DNA of 64,000 nt from Whitmania pigra. Lineage: Eukaryota > Annelida > Clitellata > Hirudinida > Haemopidae. The translations under genes and the position numbers were made by a program. The stretch spans positions 1,677,501 to 1,741,500 of the forward strand of contig JAJTWR010000113.1 of assembly GCA_021613335.1 (NCBI GenBank), read 5' to 3'. The notes under the pieces were generated by a model. That model was not told the DNA's origin, ran no database searches, and saw only the letters and a list, made by a program, of their open reading frames with translations. Shown one piece after another: positions 62,701-64,000 of the stretch. Numbering within the stretch: position 1 is the stretch's first letter; each line of letters begins with the position of its first letter.

Positions 62701-63030
62701 ATGAACGGGATGCCGATGCCAATAAAGGAAGCCTATCTGTCGATGTACGCAGACGATATCACCCTTTGGACCACTGCTTCCAAACTGGGCAATGTTACGT
62801 CCTGCATGCAAAAGCAGCTTAACGAAAGAGCTAAGATTTTATTTGCCAATGGATTTAAAATATATCTGCTAATAAGTCCCAAGCAGTTCTCTTCCGCAGA
62901 AACAGGATGGACGCCAACGTCAAGTTTAGTATCGCCAACGAGCCCCTTTCTGTGTCCAATGCTGCTACCTTTTTGGACATCGTCTCAGACAAAATATTGA
63001 CTTGGAATTCACATGCGCCGGCAGTAAAAA
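62701..63030 (+). mobile_element. LINE reverse-transcriptase fragment
   Basis: It reads YLSMYADDITLWTTASKLGN, then MQKQLNERAKILFANGFKI. The catalytic YADD box and the following segment are related to the same region of the LINE at 30.6-35.0 kb. The frame then decays, and both ends are truncated. Confidence 0.85.
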
Positions 63031-64000
63031 GTGATGATAACTGAACCTACTTTTAATAGCAAATTGCGAGGTGGTAGTCCAGGCAATTCCAGTGAATTCA
63101 AAAATTCTGTGGGGTATTTGACTATGTCATCCTGGCTGGTAAGTGTGTCGACTGATTTGAAGGAAAACAATTGTAGCTGAAGAAAATTTTGAATGGTAGC
63201 ATTGAGATCATCGGCATCTTTGTTGTTTTGCTGTGTGTGCTCAGCCAATTATGGTTTTTGAAATGTTGCGCTACGTCCGGAAAACACGCTGAATAAGCTC
63301 CTCTTTCGAGTCTGTCACGTGACAGGAATTTGCGGTAATGTGATGAATCCGGTTGAGGAAATCACCGGACAGAATCATGGCCCCGCCAAAAGTGTTTTGA
63401 TTGTCACGAAGATTTTTTTAACATTCTGTCAAGCGCCTCCAGTTACCTCTTGTGGGTCATCGTGCATTCGTCCCAAACGATCAATGTGCAAACCTGTATA
63501 ATCGTTGCCATTGCGCTGTTTTTGGCAATGTTGCAAGCTGCTTCCTTGATTTGCCTGTTTAGTGGCAATTTCAAGGCAGAATGTGCGATTCATCTGCCTT
63601 CTAACAAGGTCGCGGCTATTCCAGATGAAGCTTATGCTAGGGCAACTTCATTCTGATTGTCGCCAAAAGCAGTGACATTAGGAACGTTTTTCCAGTCTTT
63701 CCGAGAGCATCAAGGAAGTAAATTCCATCAGTTCCGTTGTTCACAGCTTCTATCAAAGAATCTTACGCAACCCTATGTTGTTGATTCAATTTTGGAACAT
63801 TTGTACGAACTGCCTCGGTGTCGTATTGTTGTTCTTTTTGTAACTCGCGGTTAAATGCGTCGATTGGGTGATGTCATGCGTAAAAACGAGATGTGTTAAA
63901 CAGATGTGAGCTGCTTCTCGAGTCGGAAAATCGCCGCATACTTGTTGATAAACCACCAAGTTGCAATATAACACATACCTTAATCTAAAATCTTTATAAT
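63009..64000 (-). mobile_element. Helitron PIF1-like helicase remnant
   Basis: On the minus strand, from the right edge, degraded frames read GIYFLD, KTGKTF, TASSGIAATLLEG-like and VWDECTMAHK-like segments. After a gap comes EFLNSLELPGLPPRNLLLKV (63009-63248), the near-C-terminal motif of Helitron-encoded helicases. The Walker A region and several other blocks are recognisable but broken by stops and frame changes. The rest of the element, with the Rep domain, would lie beyond 64000. Confidence 0.75.

Overview
The window is nuclear DNA of an invertebrate animal. It is AT-rich, its genes carry many short GT-AG introns, it uses the standard code, and it is full of (AAT)n and (ATC)n microsatellites, tRNA-derived SINEs and DNA-transposon debris. 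The species cannot be named. The i-type (destabilase) lysozyme closely resembles annelid and mollusc enzymes, so a spiralian is a reasonable guess and no more.

Layout, left to right. 2.8-6.5 kb (minus): two small two-EF-hand calcium-binding genes, tandem paralogues. 12.1-18.6 kb (minus): a complete 15-exon SCAI gene (about 604 aa). 20.1-23.6 kb (minus): a complete 8-exon TRUB2-type pseudouridine synthase gene (314 aa). 26.2-28.9 kb (minus): a 7-exon gene for a 244-aa WW + CUE-like protein with a 17-nt microexon. 30.3-37.8 kb: a transposon island with a decayed gag/endonuclease/RT/RNase H LINE, two further LINE fragments and SINEs whose tail matches the LINE tail. 38.1-39.7 kb (minus): a two-exon gene for a secreted aspartate-rich protein with a run of about 95 Asp codons. 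40.6-42.0 kb: an internally deleted hAT transposon with a perfect 8-bp target duplication. 42.7-44.8 kb (plus): DDRGK1, with two apparent frame breaks. 45.1-46.3 kb (minus): XXYLT1. 46.9-48.7 kb (minus): an i-type lysozyme whose second catalytic residue is replaced. 49.9-55.3 kb (plus): a complete 12-exon polypeptide GalNAc-transferase gene (599 aa). 58.3-61.5 kb (minus): a tetraspanin whose first intron is mostly filled by a 1,178-bp foldback transposon. 62.0-64.0 kb: SINE, LINE, hAT and Helitron helicase debris running off the right edge.

The genes do not form a functional cluster, as expected for an animal genome. GALNT and XXYLT1 both act in protein O-glycosylation in the ER/Golgi, and DDRGK1 is an ER UFMylation factor, but their proximity is probably chance. 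Exon structures were rebuilt by hand from open frames, family conservation and GT/AG sites. Every multi-exon gene closes in frame except DDRGK1 and the poly-Asp gene, which need one- or two-base corrections in or near low-complexity runs. Those may be assembly errors.
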